Positions 49,861 through 61,591 of a stretch of 64,000 nucleotides of DNA are shown here, in pieces. Location of the stretch: positions 139,110 to 203,109 of the forward strand of contig NW_005179051.1 in the NCBI RefSeq assembly GCF_000350225.1, read 5' to 3'. The position numbers and the translations under genes are program-made. The notes beneath the pieces were generated by a model. It had not been told where the DNA came from. It made no database searches and was given only the letters and a program-made list of their open reading frames with translations. The DNA comes from Chondrus crispus (Eukaryota; Rhodophyta; Florideophyceae; Gigartinales; Gigartinaceae). Position 1 is the stretch's first letter. Each line of letters begins with the position of its first letter.

Positions 49861-50812
49861 ATGCCGCTGTCCGAGGAAGTCTCCGCTTTCTTCGCCCTTC
49901 CTCGCCCGACCCTCTCTTTCATTTCATATTCATCCCTCCCTCTCCCTCTTCTCCTTTTCCTTTCGTCGCCTCCCCGCCCTCTCCTCCACAGCCCCGCCCG
50001 TCTCCTCACCCTGGTCGCTCCGCTTCCTTCACCTTAAGCGTTACATGGTCGATCCACCCTGACGGCCAAAAAGGCCTTGGGCACCACCATGGCCACCGCG
50101 TGGCACTTCCCTGCCGAGCACAAACCCTCCCGTCTGCCCTCTCAAGCGGCCGCTCGCTTTTCGCTTCCCACTCCCCCTTGTCCCCTCCGCCGTCTACGCC
50201 GCCACCAACCACTACCTGCTCCTCTCATCCCCGCACCTCCTCGAGCCCCCGCTGCGCCACAATCCCCACGCCGCCTTCTATCCAAGCCCTTCTCCACCCC
50301 AACTTGCCGTCCTGCAGAATCCACAAATCTCATTTGATTCTCCAGCCTCGCATTCTTTTGCATACCCGACGCCCGCCAAGCTCTTCACCCCGACCCCGCC
50401 GGAACGTCCGCCCCCACACAATTCTCCATTCGTTTCGAATCCGCCCGAGCCCCATTTTCCCTCGCCTCACTTTTTCCCCACTCGTCATTGCACCCACCGC
50501 GCCACCCGCTCGACCCTTACGGCGATCTATTTTTGCTCTCCGACCCGACCTACATTCCCACTGTCTCTGCCACCCGACCCCCGGAACCCGCTACTGTCTG
50601 AGTCTGAGGAATTGTTGAGGCAGGTGTTAACAAGACCTATGCGCGTATTTCAAGTGCGTTTTGTTATCGCCTGAATGCGATCAGCTGCCAACTACCTCAG
50701 CAACGGTGAAGTACATTCAGACTTCGTGTGCATCAGCCGGTGTTTGAAGTCTTCGACTTCGAGCAACCTTTTCAAACCCGCTTGGGTGTGACTCTCGGGC
50801 CTCGCACTCGCA
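49861..50812. other. GC- and CT-rich interval upstream of the p30 gene
   Basis: Long open stretches exist in all three plus frames (for example 49821-50618), and segments in different frames look protein-like (SAVYAATNHYLLLSSPHLLE, then LDPYGDLFLLSDPTYIP), which could be a frame-shifted old gene ending near 50600. I cannot identify it. The region must also contain the p30 promoter. Confidence 0.3.
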
Positions 50813-52680
50813 ATGTATCACGACTGCCATGTGAACGTGCCGCGAAGCTCGAGAAAGAAGACATTGGAAATTCTTTCTCGCATGGGCTATGACGTGATCG
50901 CATTCTCAACTGTCAGTGCCGATGCGACATCGATAAACAGTGACCTGCTTCCGTCCAAGCAGCCCTCCGGCGAAGGAGTTCTTCCGAGGATGTAGTGCAC
51001 TGACCCACCTTTCCCTTTTCCCAGGGGACACCTGTCCCCGGCCAGCACGACTCCTTCTCCGGGACACACGTGTACCGCGCGCCACGTGTAACCAGGCGTC
51101 AAGGCTCCTGTGTCCAGGTGTCACCCCCCACGTGTAGTGGTTGTCATACTTCCCCAAGGGGAGTTTCTCCGGTCGTCGCCGCCGTCGTTTTAATTTAGTA
51201 TCTTTTAGTTTAATTAATTATAGCTCCGACGTCGGCTAGTATATAGCCGACGTCCGACCCTAAGTAAATCCTTACGAAGCTTTGGGTCTACAACTCGGGT
51301 TTCTGGAACGGAGTCGTAGCCTCGCGTCGGTCCCCGTCCCACGACGGTACCCTGCGAGCCATCTACGTCCCGATTCCCTCCTGTCTCTACCGCGCGCGTC
51401 GTCCCGCCACGCCCGGCTCTCCGCGCGACAGCTGTCCCTACCGCTCCGCCCCTCTTGGGCTCTATTTTCCACCTTTTTTCCTTACTTTCCCTACTGCGCC
51501 TCGCGCCCGGCCCCGTACCGGTCTCTTACGGGTGGTCTCCCGATACCCCCCCTACACGCGCCCCCGAACGCGCGCGCTCTGCCAGAGGGGGATCCCAACC
51601 TTCCCCCTCAGTGCACGACAAAGGAGACAGGTAAAAGTGCGTTACAGAGGGGTTTAGTTTTGGCGCAGGCGGGTTGCCATCATTGAGGTTGGAGGAATTT
51701 TGCTTATCTCACATTCGGAGTTTTTGTTGTTTTTATTGCACAGGTGCACCAGCTGTCACGTCCCAGGTTACGAAAGAAGGGTGTCACCGTTCTAGAGTGT
51801 GTCACTCTGGTCATTTCAGAGGCAAGTCAGGTAAGCTTATTCGTTAATGAGACTAAGTCGGGGCGCATTTGTCCTTGTCAACCGAGTATACTTTTTTCGT
51901 CTTCAACGTCTCTTTTGGGTTGTCTAACGCGCGCGCAGTTTTCGTTTTTGGGCCCTCCCAGCTTGTGCTTTTGAGCTCTTCCTCCCTGAATGAGTTTGAT
52001 CTTGTTGCAGTGCGGCCAACGACCGAGAATGTGTTTCAACAATGTCTGCAGTTTGACTTTGACATCATCAGTTTGGCTCTAGATCGTCGTCAGGTGTTAC
52101 AAGTGAAGCGGCTGCAAATACACGTTGCTGCAGAGAAGGTATGGCTCTGGGGCGTCGCTGCAACTCTGACACCCGAGACGACTACATGGCAGGCTTTCTA
52201 ACATTTTGTGATGGGATGGTATTCACTCAGGGCATCGTCTTTGAAATTGCGTACTCAGCAGGGTTGAGAGATGCGGATAGCAGACGGTTCTTGATTGCGA
52301 ATGCTGGAGCAATCTGTTGCGCGACCAGAGGGAGTCATTGGATCATGTCTAGTGGAGCGAGGAGTGAATGGTAAGGCGTATTTTCTCTCTCTTTAAGCAA
52401 CACGCTCGATGCCGTTCCGATCCAAGTACAGAACACTAATCGCTTCATGTGAATTCCCTGGTGACCTTCCCACGAATGGGATCTCCGCGGGCCTCAAGAT
52501 GTAGTCAACCTGGGGATTCTATTCGACAATCCCCAGGAACAATCGCATAATGCTGCGAAGAAAGTGGCTGGCAAAGCAGTGGCGCATGGGAACATCCGGT
52601 CGCAGACGTACAAGGGTATTTTACGCGTCGAAAGGTTGGCGAAAGAGGAGACGGGTGCGGAAAAGTGGAAGAAATGGTAG
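50813..52680 (+). CDS. RNase P/MRP protein subunit p30 (RPP30/RPP1 family), disrupted
   Basis: A five-exon gene. Exon 1: 50813-50990 plus 51626-51630 after an inserted solo LTR (MYHDCHVNVPRSS, MGYDVIAFSTVS). Exon 2: 51744-51830 (RPRLRKKGVTVLECVTLVIS). Exon 3: 51962-52138 (NEFDLVAVRPTTENVFQQCL, FDIISLALD). Exon 4: 52231-52370 (GIVFEIAYSAGLRD, RRFLIANAGAICC, WIMSSGA). Exon 5: about 52479-52680 (LRGPQDVVNLGILFDNP), stop TAG. These are the successive strands of the PHP-like TIM barrel of p30, which binds RNase P/MRP RNA in the nucleus for tRNA and rRNA processing. Without the LTR it would be about 262 residues, near the family norm of 270. Introns 1-3 have GT-AG ends; intron 4 ends in TG. The LTR puts a stop (ATG-TAG) in exon 1, so this allele should not make the full protein unless the LTR is bypassed. 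Confidence 0.85.
50991..51620. repeat. Solo LTR inserted in exon 1 of the p30 gene
   Basis: 630 bp beginning TGTAGTGCACTGA and ending CAGTGCACGACA, a 12-bp imperfect terminal inverted repeat. Flanks gagga (50986-50990) and aagga (51621-51625) are a 5-bp target duplication with one mismatch. Excising the LTR and one pentamer restores the p30 frame up to the splice donor at 51631. An AT-rich block TTTTAATTTAGTATCTTTTA is in the middle. The sequence is a different subfamily from LTR-A/B. Confidence 0.88.
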
Positions 52681-53630
52681 TATGAAGGGTGGGCGTTCTG
52701 AAATGATGAGGCAACGAAGCTCCTCAATGCGACAAATGAAGTCTGGACAAACGTCGGGACGAGCAAAACGGCGGGCAGGGGGATGCGGAGAGTTGGGCGT
52801 CGGAGATTTTGGGATTGCAAAGCGTTTGCTTGGAGGGAATCGCTTTCAACTCGGTGACGATTCCCGCACGAAGAACTGTCGTCACAACGGCTCGGCACGG
52901 GCAGGGCGGGGGTGGCTACGGGTCGCAGCGGGGCGGAGTTCGGAGGCTGGAGTTGGGATGCGCGGGACGCGCGCCCATACGCAGAGCTTCCGGAGCACAA
53001 GAAGCCCTAACAACCATAATGTAGTCGGTCGTAGGGGTTCAGCAGTACAAGGATACGTGTGGCTGCGATGGCCTAAACCGCACTTTGATCGCGTCAAGAA
53101 GGTAGACGCGGGCGGGGCGGGCGAGGCTGGCGGCGAGGGCGTGAGATAGGCGTCGGCGGAGAGCGACGGCCGACAGTACACTCGACTGTGAAGCTCGGTT
53201 GTAAAGCTCAGCAGTAAAGCTTCCAAATTGCCGAAAGAGCCGAAACTTGGCAGTTAGTTGGATCCACCATGCTGCCATCTAATCGCCACCCCTCTCAGCT
53301 ATATATGATGCAAATGGGCGTCCATAATATGCGATTCTGAACCGTATGCCTGTCTCATTCGCAGTGCCACCGCAGTGCACTGGAATGTGAATGGAGTATA
53401 GGCGCAGTACTGTAGTTATTTGTCCGCAGTGTTGCGGTAGAGTACACGTGTTAGGAGTGCCACAAAACCAATGCACCACACACGTACTGCGGATGGACTG
53501 CGCCGCTACTGTTCACTACGTACTCCGGCTTCCCTGCGGTAGGATTGCTAGGGTAAGCGGATACGTGACAGATCAAAAACACAACGCCATGGAGAGTGAG
53601 GACGACCCTCACGCAAGGGCGTAGACACAA
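52681..53630. other. Interval downstream of the p30 gene
   Basis: No gene recognised. The p30 frame stays open past its TAG stop (reading YEGWAFWNDEATKLLNA) to about 52850, so the annotated stop might be a mutation in a longer C-terminus. The overlapping ORF 52550-53149 in another frame is Arg/Gly-rich and looks like a compositional shadow. Confidence 0.4.
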
Positions 53631-53981
53631 GAGGTCGAGGAAAATTTAGTTAGTCGAAATCGGTCAGCGGAGATACCGCAAGACCTACAGCAGATAGTTA
53701 ATTCAGAAGAGTTAATGACATCGGAGGATCTTCAGGAGGGGGAAGTAAGTAACGCCGGACGCGAGGGAGAGGATAAGGACGCCGAGTATGTGATAGAGAG
53801 GATCATCGACCACGGGTATCAAGGCGAGGAATTAATCCTCAAGGTGAAATGGTATGGGTATTGGACAGAAGACGCGACGTGGGAACCTATTGATCAATTA
53901 CTCCGCGGCGCGGTGGTCACATATTTCCGAAGGAAAAGGCTACCCTTACCGGCGCAAGTCGCGCACGCACAACCGGGATAG
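53631..53981 (+). pseudogene. Integrase C-terminus with chromodomain (second chromovirus lineage)
   Basis: The open frame reads an acidic linker, then YVIERIIDHGYQGEELILKV, KWYGYWTEDATWEPIDQLL and YFRRKRL: a well-conserved chromodomain with aromatic cage candidates (Tyr, Trp, Trp) as in chromovirus integrases. The integrase core upstream is missing. The sequence is distinct from the chromodomain at 39063-39329. The stop codon follows at 53979-53981. Confidence 0.8.
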
Positions 53982-56900
53982 TCATCGTAAGTAGAATAAG
54001 TAGGTGAGGGACAACAGAGAAGTCAGAAATTCTAGAAAGGAACAGATATGCGAGGTTGGCACACGAGGAAAGTGAGAGCGAAAGGATTCACGCGCGACGC
54101 GTTTTCGGATGCACGTGAAATGACAACTGGGATCAGCGGTACGTCCTCGTGGAAAGTCATTTAATCAAAAAGACATTTTTTTGGTTGCTGTTGCTCCACA
54201 GCCGGCGACACCCATGTTCAAAGCCGCTCTGCGGCAAAGTCGTGATTTGGCCCTGCTCGACGAGCGAAAAGATATGCCTACATGGACCGTCAACGCGCTT
54301 TGTCCGCCGAGATCCCATGCAACTGCACCGTCACATTCCCATATAGGGGATGCCCGCCCTCTACCTGCTAAGATCGGAAATCGTGCAAGAGACAAGCCGA
54401 CGGCAACACCGCGGCACAAGCCCGTTTTGTAACACGTACTCTCCACTACCGACGTCTTCACGGAGGAAGACTATCATTGAGCATGATTGGCACGGACGGA
54501 CACGGTCGCACGCATACGTTTCCTACACCAAGAGCGGTATAATTAGAAATTGATTACGATAACTTCCCTTTCTCTTTTCTGTTTCCTTCGTTCTTTCGTG
54601 TTTGTTTTTGTTTGGTTTTCTTTTTATTTGTTCTTCGTTTTTATTGTGATGGCAAGGACATGACCCGCACCGCGGAGGTCGCTCAGCAAGTCTACAAGGA
54701 CCAAGAGAAGAACCAGAAGGAGGATACCCCCACGCGAAAGGGAAGGAGGCCCCCAACAACTAGAGGAAGAGATGGACTGGCCTGGAGGAGGAGAAACGCA
54801 AAGGAGAGTCAAGGACGACCATCGCGGTGACGTCAGGGAAAGCTGCAGTGACAAAGGAAGGACCAGAAGTCTACCCGAGACAACCCGTCACCAATCGTGG
54901 TCCACAGTAGTAGTTTACCCGACCGACGATCGTCATGGCGTTTCCGTGCTCCCTGCGTGCAGTGCTACTGGACAGTATGGGCGAATCACAACCAGGATAT
55001 AGCCGAAGGCCAGGAAGGAAGAGGCGACACGGACAAAGGGGACGGCTTCGCGGATTAGCCTTCAAGAAGTTTGAGCAAACGATAAGCGAGAGATGCTTTA
55101 TGCGGCGTGAGAACCCACAAACTGAGGAAAGATGCAGGAAGCTCAAGGACGTAGGCTGAAAAATATGGAAGTGAGCTGAGTCGGGAGAACCGCCGCAGAT
55201 GACCGAACTGGCGTGCACCGCCACGCTAGGCAATGGGAACTCCTACAGTGCCCCGGATGAGGTAATGAGTCTACTGGCGCACACACGCGCGGCACCGACG
55301 CGTGTAGGCGAAATGACGTTTGGATCAGCGATCCGCCCTCATCAGAGCTGAGTTACACAGAAAAATCAGAGGTACTGTTCTTCAAAGAAGAGACAGGCGG
55401 AGGAGCGTTCCGAAGTCAAAACGGAACAAGAAGTCTCACTGGGATTTTTAATCAAATTTAAGGAACGTGTCGCGACGAGCGCACAAGATGCCGGCTAATT
55501 TTTGGACAAGTACGAGACACACGCACAAGTACCGCCCGCGAAGTCGTGCATGACACCAAAGGACCGGATGGTAGGAGCTGGCGAGAAGGGTGGAGCGCCA
55601 GTTTGGGAGTGACGTTGAAGGGATTCTTCGCATAACCGGAGATCCGACGCAACTCTGAAATAGGAACCCCAAAACTTCGTCGAAGTTACAGCGCACGTTC
55701 TCGTAATGAGACGCGGTCGGATCGTGAACACCGCGACGGCGACCACAGCCACCTGGCCGTACCGTTTCCGATCGACAATAACTGTGTCACATGTCCTTGT
55801 TGTACCACGTCCTCATCGAGGACTTACTCACACATTTGTTTACAGTAATCCCCCATTCATTTTTGGTTGTACCGTTTCGTTCCGCATTTTTCTTTTGTTT
55901 TTGTCTTTTTTTGTTTTGTTGATATCAACAAAACACGCGGGGTTCTTGTTCTCTACGTCACATATGTGACGTAGAGAACAAGAACCCCGCACCGCGGGCA
56001 ACGACGAACAAGCCTTGCGACGCACAATGCTCGACGACAGATCGAGGAATACTTGCGATCGTCGATCGTAATTAATTCACTACGCTGTGGGTCAAACCAA
56101 GAAGAAGTTGAGGGGATGTGATCTACGCCATGGTGGGAGACGTACCGAGGACCTCGATGTGCTACCAATTGCCGCCGGGTACAGCAGCCACTGATGACGT
56201 CGGAAACCCAGGGACGGGACGAGCGGATCGCTTCTGATCAATACCAGAACCTCCGGTTCAGAGTTTGAGACGTTATCAAATCCCCCAACAAGCGTTGAAA
56301 GTCGACGATGACATCGGGTCCTCTATCTGCGAGCAATGCTCCGCCCTCCACCTTACTACAATCCCAAATAACCTACAAAAGAAAGCGATCACCTACTCTC
56401 CTTCCAGCCCGCAATCTTGTACCACAACGCCCGGCTGCTGCTTTATGACCGTCGTCGGTGTAACCCATTCTCGCGTATAAGATCCTGTTACCCAACGTTG
56501 ACGTCAAGGCCAGGTGGGAGCGAGCCAATAAAGACCTACGGCGTTGCCTCAGGGAGGTTTTCGATCAGCTTGGACACTACGGGAAACGAGACAAACCCAC
56601 CGGGTTGAATTTGTGACCTTTCGAGATGCATCCGATGACTTCTGTCGGACACCAACCAGACCACGAAGCAGCCGGAAGACCAAGGAGGACTGTGCCCCCA
56701 TGCGCCGATTCGCGTTTCGCGAGCGCCTAACTGACAGGAAGTCCGTAAAAAGGGGGGGCAACCGCCGTCGGCGGGGTGCACGCAGAAAAATAAAGAGGAG
56801 GAAAATTGTGGAAGAGCAGGAGGAGGAGATCGTACCTGATGACTTTGTAGAGACGTCAATGACGTCAGGACAGGGATTGATCGGGATCATTAGACAATCT

Positions 56901-57340
56901 GAGAACCGCAGAGGAGGTAATCACTTATTGGAGGGCTGGTACATTCTCTCGATGAGGTGCGGATATAGGCATCGAGAAAGCCTGAAGGCCAGGAAGAACG
57001 GGAGCCCTTCTGTAAGCAACGAGAGGCAAGTGGACCGAGAAGTGAAAACAATCGCATCACATCTGATCGGCGGCCTCTCGCGGACTAGCAGAGGAAAAGA
57101 AAAGGTAGTAGGGGATGTGCAGCTGCAGTAGCAGAGATGCACGAGAAAACGAGAAGATAAGGAAGACAGTAACGAGGAAAAGAGAAGGAAAGTGGAGAGA
57201 AGAAGCTGCGACCGAGGCGACGGGACGTATGAGAAAAGAGGAGGAAAATTTGAAGGATGAAGGAGTACGCAGGGGGGTTTCATTTATTTTTCCAAGGGAC
57301 GAGGATGGCGTCGCTAACCTAGCGCCATCTCGAAGAGGTA
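53982..57340. other. Non-coding 3' region of the second chromovirus
   Basis: 3.4 kb between the chromodomain end and an ORF on the other strand. No gene recognised; ORFs up to 195 codons (56544-57131, Arg-rich) have no motif. It contains the perfect palindrome at 55937-55990 and T-rich tracts at 54560-54650 and 55840-55920. Confidence 0.45.
55937..55990. repeat. 54-bp perfect palindrome
   Basis: The 27-nt half GCGGGGTTCTTGTTCTCTAC followed by GTCACAT is joined without spacer to its exact reverse complement (centre CATATG). It is preceded by a T-rich tract. It lies between pol on plus and an ORF on minus. Confidence 0.95.
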
Positions 57341-59262
57341 CTACGTTATGAACGGGAAAGTGAGGGTGAACAACTGAGGCGGTGCACGGAAGGATTTACC
57401 TTCCGGAAGAGATGTGAGTAGTCGAGCGAGGATCCTGAGTTCCTCCAACGAAGCCTCTTTGATGGCTTCCGTCGCCACGCCATGAGCCCGCAGGAGGGAA
57501 GCGTACACCTCCGAAGTAGGACAAGGTTTTTTTGAAATTTTGGGTGAAGGAGAAGTCGCTTCACGCGACGCTGGTTTGAGGTCACATTTTGGAGAGAGGA
57601 GAAGAAGGGTTGGATCCCCTCCGCTTTCGGGAATTGCACGGACAGACAGGCTCTCAGTGGCCTCTGGCCTTGGAGATCTGATCTCCAACGAGGACGCTGG
57701 GGTGAGAGCGCGTGCAGGGAGAGATGGCGGAGGATGGAGAAGCTGGGATCTCAAGTGGATTGACGGCACAGCTGGTGAGACCGGCTGGAAAATGGAGGTT
57801 GAGGGAGCCGAGGGTGCTATAGGAGGCGTAGCGGGAGTGAAGCGAGGCGCGGAGACGAAAGTGGTGATGGCCTTGTGCAGATATTGGAGACTCGGGGGTC
57901 TGTGGGTATAACTAGTTCGGTGACAGGAGGGGAATTTGATTCCCAAATCGGCAGCTCAGCTGAGCCTCCGCCGCTGAAAACAGGGACCGTGACCACGGGT
58001 TGAAACTTGCAAAGTCGCCTGCTGCACAGTGAGTCCGTCCGGGGGAGAATGATGGGCGTTGGTGCGTGAAGGAGCGGGAAGAATTTTGACTCGGAATGGC
58101 GTCCCAGTTCACGCTCTCTATTTTGTCGAGCAGCGAATGGACTTCGCTATCAACATCCGCACCGCCCAGAGGGACTGTGAAATCGAGCAATCCCATGAGT
58201 TCGATGAGTTTGGGAGGCAGAAACCAAAGACGCCAGCAGTCATAGGTTTCCCAGAGTAATGTCGCTGCCACTTAACACACCATTCGGTGAAGAATACGAC
58301 CCAAAGCCCGTGCCGCGGATCGCAAAGATACCTCCCGTAGTAAGTGAGCACAGGACCAAGCTCAGCCCAAAAACACTGACACAGTTCGAACTGTCCCCAC
58401 CAGGAAGGGATTTTTTGATAACTATTTGTGTAATGGTCTCGCGCAATTTCTCGCGCCTCTAGCATGTGGTATGCTACGAAGTAGCCGATGTCCGAACGGA
58501 GACGACCCTCCGCTCGTACAGTATGTCGGAAAAAGGGAAGGTTCCCACGTTTGAGATAATGGAAATTTTCCGGAATGATGGCTCGCGTCCAGAACATGGC
58601 TTCGTTGGTGGCAGTCCGTTGGTTATACTAAAGGCGATTTGCCTCTCTTACGGGATCCCCGGCGGTCCAGTTGATCATGCTGTCTGAGTAAGACCGCTCC
58701 CCTTCCGTACGGTACTGCCAGGTGCCACAAAAATAACTGGCAGGTATGAGACCGTCGGTCAGTGGTAATTCGAGGCGATCGCAGACAGCGGACATAAACC
58801 GCGCGGAGAGTGAATGACGGCCGTGAGGAGAGGAGCCGGGCAGAATAGAAGGTGGAACCGCGATGTGGGCTCGCCAATCGTGGGAATGGATGGCTATGAG
58901 GGGGAGGTGACCGGGTAATATACCAGCGCCGTCGGCAAATTTATTTTCGATATTCATGGTGTCGCGAACGCCAAGATCGCAGAACCAAGGAGCAGCCGCG
59001 AACAAGAGGGGATGCTCACGCATGTAATTGTCGTGTAGTTCGGCGAGGGAGGGGTAGCGACGAGGAGAAGGATTAATTTGGGGAGTGGGTTGGAAAATCG
59101 GTTGGGAAGGGGATTATGAGGAAGAAGTCGAGGAATGGAAGGAAGACCACGGGAAGCTCGAGGTTGGGAAGGATGGCCAACTCCAAGGCGCTTTCGGATA
59201 ACATTCTAGCCCGCGCGCCTCGGCGATACAGGAGGTATAGGGTTCGTCTTGTCCTTGCCCAT
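57341..59262 (-). pseudogene. ORF antisense to pol in the second chromovirus
   Basis: Open segments 59023-58628, 58597-58118 and 57946-57341 lie in the same minus-strand frame; the part 58271-57912 continues in the neighbouring frame, and an ATG at 59262 (MGKDKTNPIPPVSP) is in the third. A TAG at 58630-58628 and a few frame changes break it. The globular part reads FAAAPWFCDLGVRDTMNIEN, YFCGTWQYRTEGERSY and LTYYGRYLCDPRHGLWVVFF; a Pro/Ser-rich part follows, and it ends in a helical SLEELRILARLLTSLPEG. I do not recognise a family. LTYYGRYLCDPRHG is faintly similar to LRHFGFACNDPVHP in the ORF at 33067-35454. It begins about 170 bp from the putative LTR at 59431. Confidence 0.5.
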
Positions 59263-59430
59263 GGTGACCGTCGGTCAGGAGAAAGCTGAAAAAGAGTCGA
59301 GATGGAAAATGCAGCTGGAGATCAAGGAGCGAAGCAGATGAGCAAGGACGCTCAGAAAGGGGATATGTAGTGCAATAAGGGGTTGCAAAAGGGGGTGAAG
59401 GGAAAAGAAACTAAGTTGGAATGTGAATAG

Positions 59431-60110
59431 TGTAGTCCGGGATTAGTGGACACACGTGTGAATATTTGCACAGTTTTTATTTTAATTATTACTTTTATTT
59501 AGTTAATTAGTTAGCATTAATTTGGCTGACATTAGATTAGATTTAGGATCTAGCGCCGCGAGCTACTGTAGTGGCTCTGGCGGGGCGATGTGTACCTTAG
59601 CCCACTAGCCACCAAGTCAGTAAAAGTAACCAGAGTTGCCAGAGTCTGATATCGCCTTGGTCGAAGTCCGTATTTCACAAGACCTTCCCTTCAACTACAG
59701 ATTACTTTATCCTCTGCGCTCGGAGGTTCCCTTTTCTTTTCCTTTATTTCCTTATCCTTTTCTATCTCTAATTCTACCAATTTCCCTTATCTTGTGTTGG
59801 TACCATCGGTATTGGTTGCGACTGAACCGGTGTAGGTGTCTTGGCCGTCGGGCGACACGGTTGACGTAGCGCTGCTACTGTGACCTATTTTCCCGCGGAG
59901 ACTGCTGCGACGACGTCTCCCTCGAAGGGCTTTGTCGTGTCTACAAGCCAGTGTCGGTGCCATCGGCCTCGGTTGCGACCGAACCGGTGAAGGTGTTTCG
60001 AGCCATCGGGCGGCACAGTTGGTGTAGCGTTGCTACTTTCATTTCATCCTGTCGGGCTGCGTAGCGACGCTCTCGTCGAGGGCCTTGTCGCGTTACAAGG
60101 TGTCGAAGAA
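59431..60110 (+). repeat. Putative 3' LTR of the second chromovirus, with internal tandem duplication
   Basis: TGTAGTCCGGG at 59431 follows a purine-rich stretch (AAAAGGGGGTGAAGGGAAAAGA, 59388-59409). An AT-rich block TTTTATTTAGTTAATTAGTT resembles one in the solo LTR at 50991-51620. Two diverged copies of a unit of about 152 bp start near 59795 and 59949 (shared CATCGG, GGTTGCGAC, GAACCGGTG, TGTCGCGTTACAAG-like). The 3' end of the LTR is not resolved; no target duplication was found. Confidence 0.4.
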
Positions 60111-60426
60111 GCTCAACGAGCATTGGCCTTACAACCCAGTAGAACCGGGGTACCTACGTACGCGCCCCACTCCACACTCGTCGAGCAGATCTCTTCGCAA
60201 GTCTCTACCACATCGATCCCGGGCCGGGCTGTTTCTATGTGCCCCCCTATCAGGAATCCGATCTACTACTAGTCGCAAGCTCGTTTAAACTGAGAAGGGA
60301 GAGCCGGACACTCCGTAGCGATGTGCCGTCGGCAGTTCTTCTTTCTGTTGCTGTTGTTTTTGCTGGACCATCGGACCGCGGTCTCTGCCTGACAGGCGCA
60401 TTGCACTACACGGAGGGAGCTGCTAC

Positions 60427-60975
60427 GTGATGATACGTTTGCTCATAAAATTTACAAGGCAAGGCAAAGCGCATATAGTGCACGAAAGGTACAGCCACAT
60501 CCTTACAAGGAAGGGGACTCAGTATGGTGGGACACGGTCTTGTTCAAGATACTGTTGCCAGGGTTATAATACCAACCAAGTTGGAAGCCAAGCGGTTAGG
60601 GGCCATTTACAATTAAGGAGCTTATTGGGAGGAACGCCCTTCGACAGCACCCTCCTGGGAAGTCCTGATTCGTGCTGTATCCACGTCGAACATACCAGAC
60701 CGTATCGCACTCAGCCTTCACATTTTGCAGTTCAAATCACGCCAAAGCCTGTTACATTTGTGTGGAAGGATGGAATCGTTCAGTACACGCCACAGGAAAT
60801 ACTATCGCACAGGAAACAGGGAAGAATCTATCAGTTTCTGACCCTCATGAAGGGAGATCCTAGACATGAGGCAGCGTGGCAACCCACTGCGGATTTCATC
60901 GACACGGATGGCACTGTCACATCTGTGTTTCTGGACTACAGTCAACATCATAACATTCTGATACATTTACATTGA
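60427..60975 (+). pseudogene. Gypsy integrase C-terminal fragment (chromo-like)
   Basis: From about residue 60: HVEHTRPYRTQPSHFAVQI (the 'HVSxLRPY' region), then YTPQEILSHRKQGRIYQFLT and HEAAWQPTADFIDTDGTVT, which is the chromo-shadow-like end of many Ty3/gypsy integrases (L-x-x-W/M-x-G...E-x-x-W-x-P). Only this C-terminal piece is present. The first 55 codons are probably non-homologous. Confidence 0.65.
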
Positions 60976-61591
60976 TGGGGTCGTCAATAAAGGAAGGTGG
61001 ATATAGTGCCACAAGTATGTCGGAGAGCATGCCGTGGCGGGTTATTAAGACAGGATTTCGAGGCAGATTCTTACTTCAATATCTACGAATAGTGATGGAC
61101 GTGGTTGACTCTTCAGGATGCCGTAGTATTATGCTGTGGGATTCAGAAAGTATCGATATATACCGTATAAATAGTTTGCCGCTATGGCTGGGTACGTAAA
61201 ATGGGACATCGGATCTTTAAGTGAACATCTGCCCGCTCTTTCATCTGTTTCAGCATGCCCTTCCACACAGCTACGGCAGATCAAAGTCCGTTGCGAGCGG
61301 AAAGTCTTTCCGACCCGGAAGAGCACTGGAACCCAGGATTTCTGTGTCAAATATCTACTGTCGATTTGCAGCTCGCTGTTTTTTGTTACTGTCTGTTCTA
61401 TTTCATCTCTGGCGGAGCTACACCGTTATAAAGTACGGATCTGAGTGTGAAGTTTGTGTTTATTTGTGAGGAGAGCCCAGCCCCACTTACGTTATCCAGT
61501 AGTCACCTGTCCCTTTCCGATGCAATCTGGAGTTGCGTTTCCAGCTGGGTTTCTCGTGACAGCTCTGACTACCGTTCCACAGTGGTATCTC
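60976..61591. other. Interval upstream of E3
   Basis: No gene recognised. Short overlapping ORFs only. Confidence 0.4.

Noticed and set aside
49821..50618. 265-codon Pro/Ser-rich ORF upstream of the p30 gene
   Set aside because: It begins inside the copia RNase H antisense strand and switches between frames of equal appearance. CT-rich DNA gives few stops. A hidden frame-shifted gene is possible but cannot be supported.
52550..53149. 199-codon Arg-rich ORF over the last exon of the p30 gene
   Set aside because: It overlaps exon 5 in another frame; the p30 frame has the family similarity.
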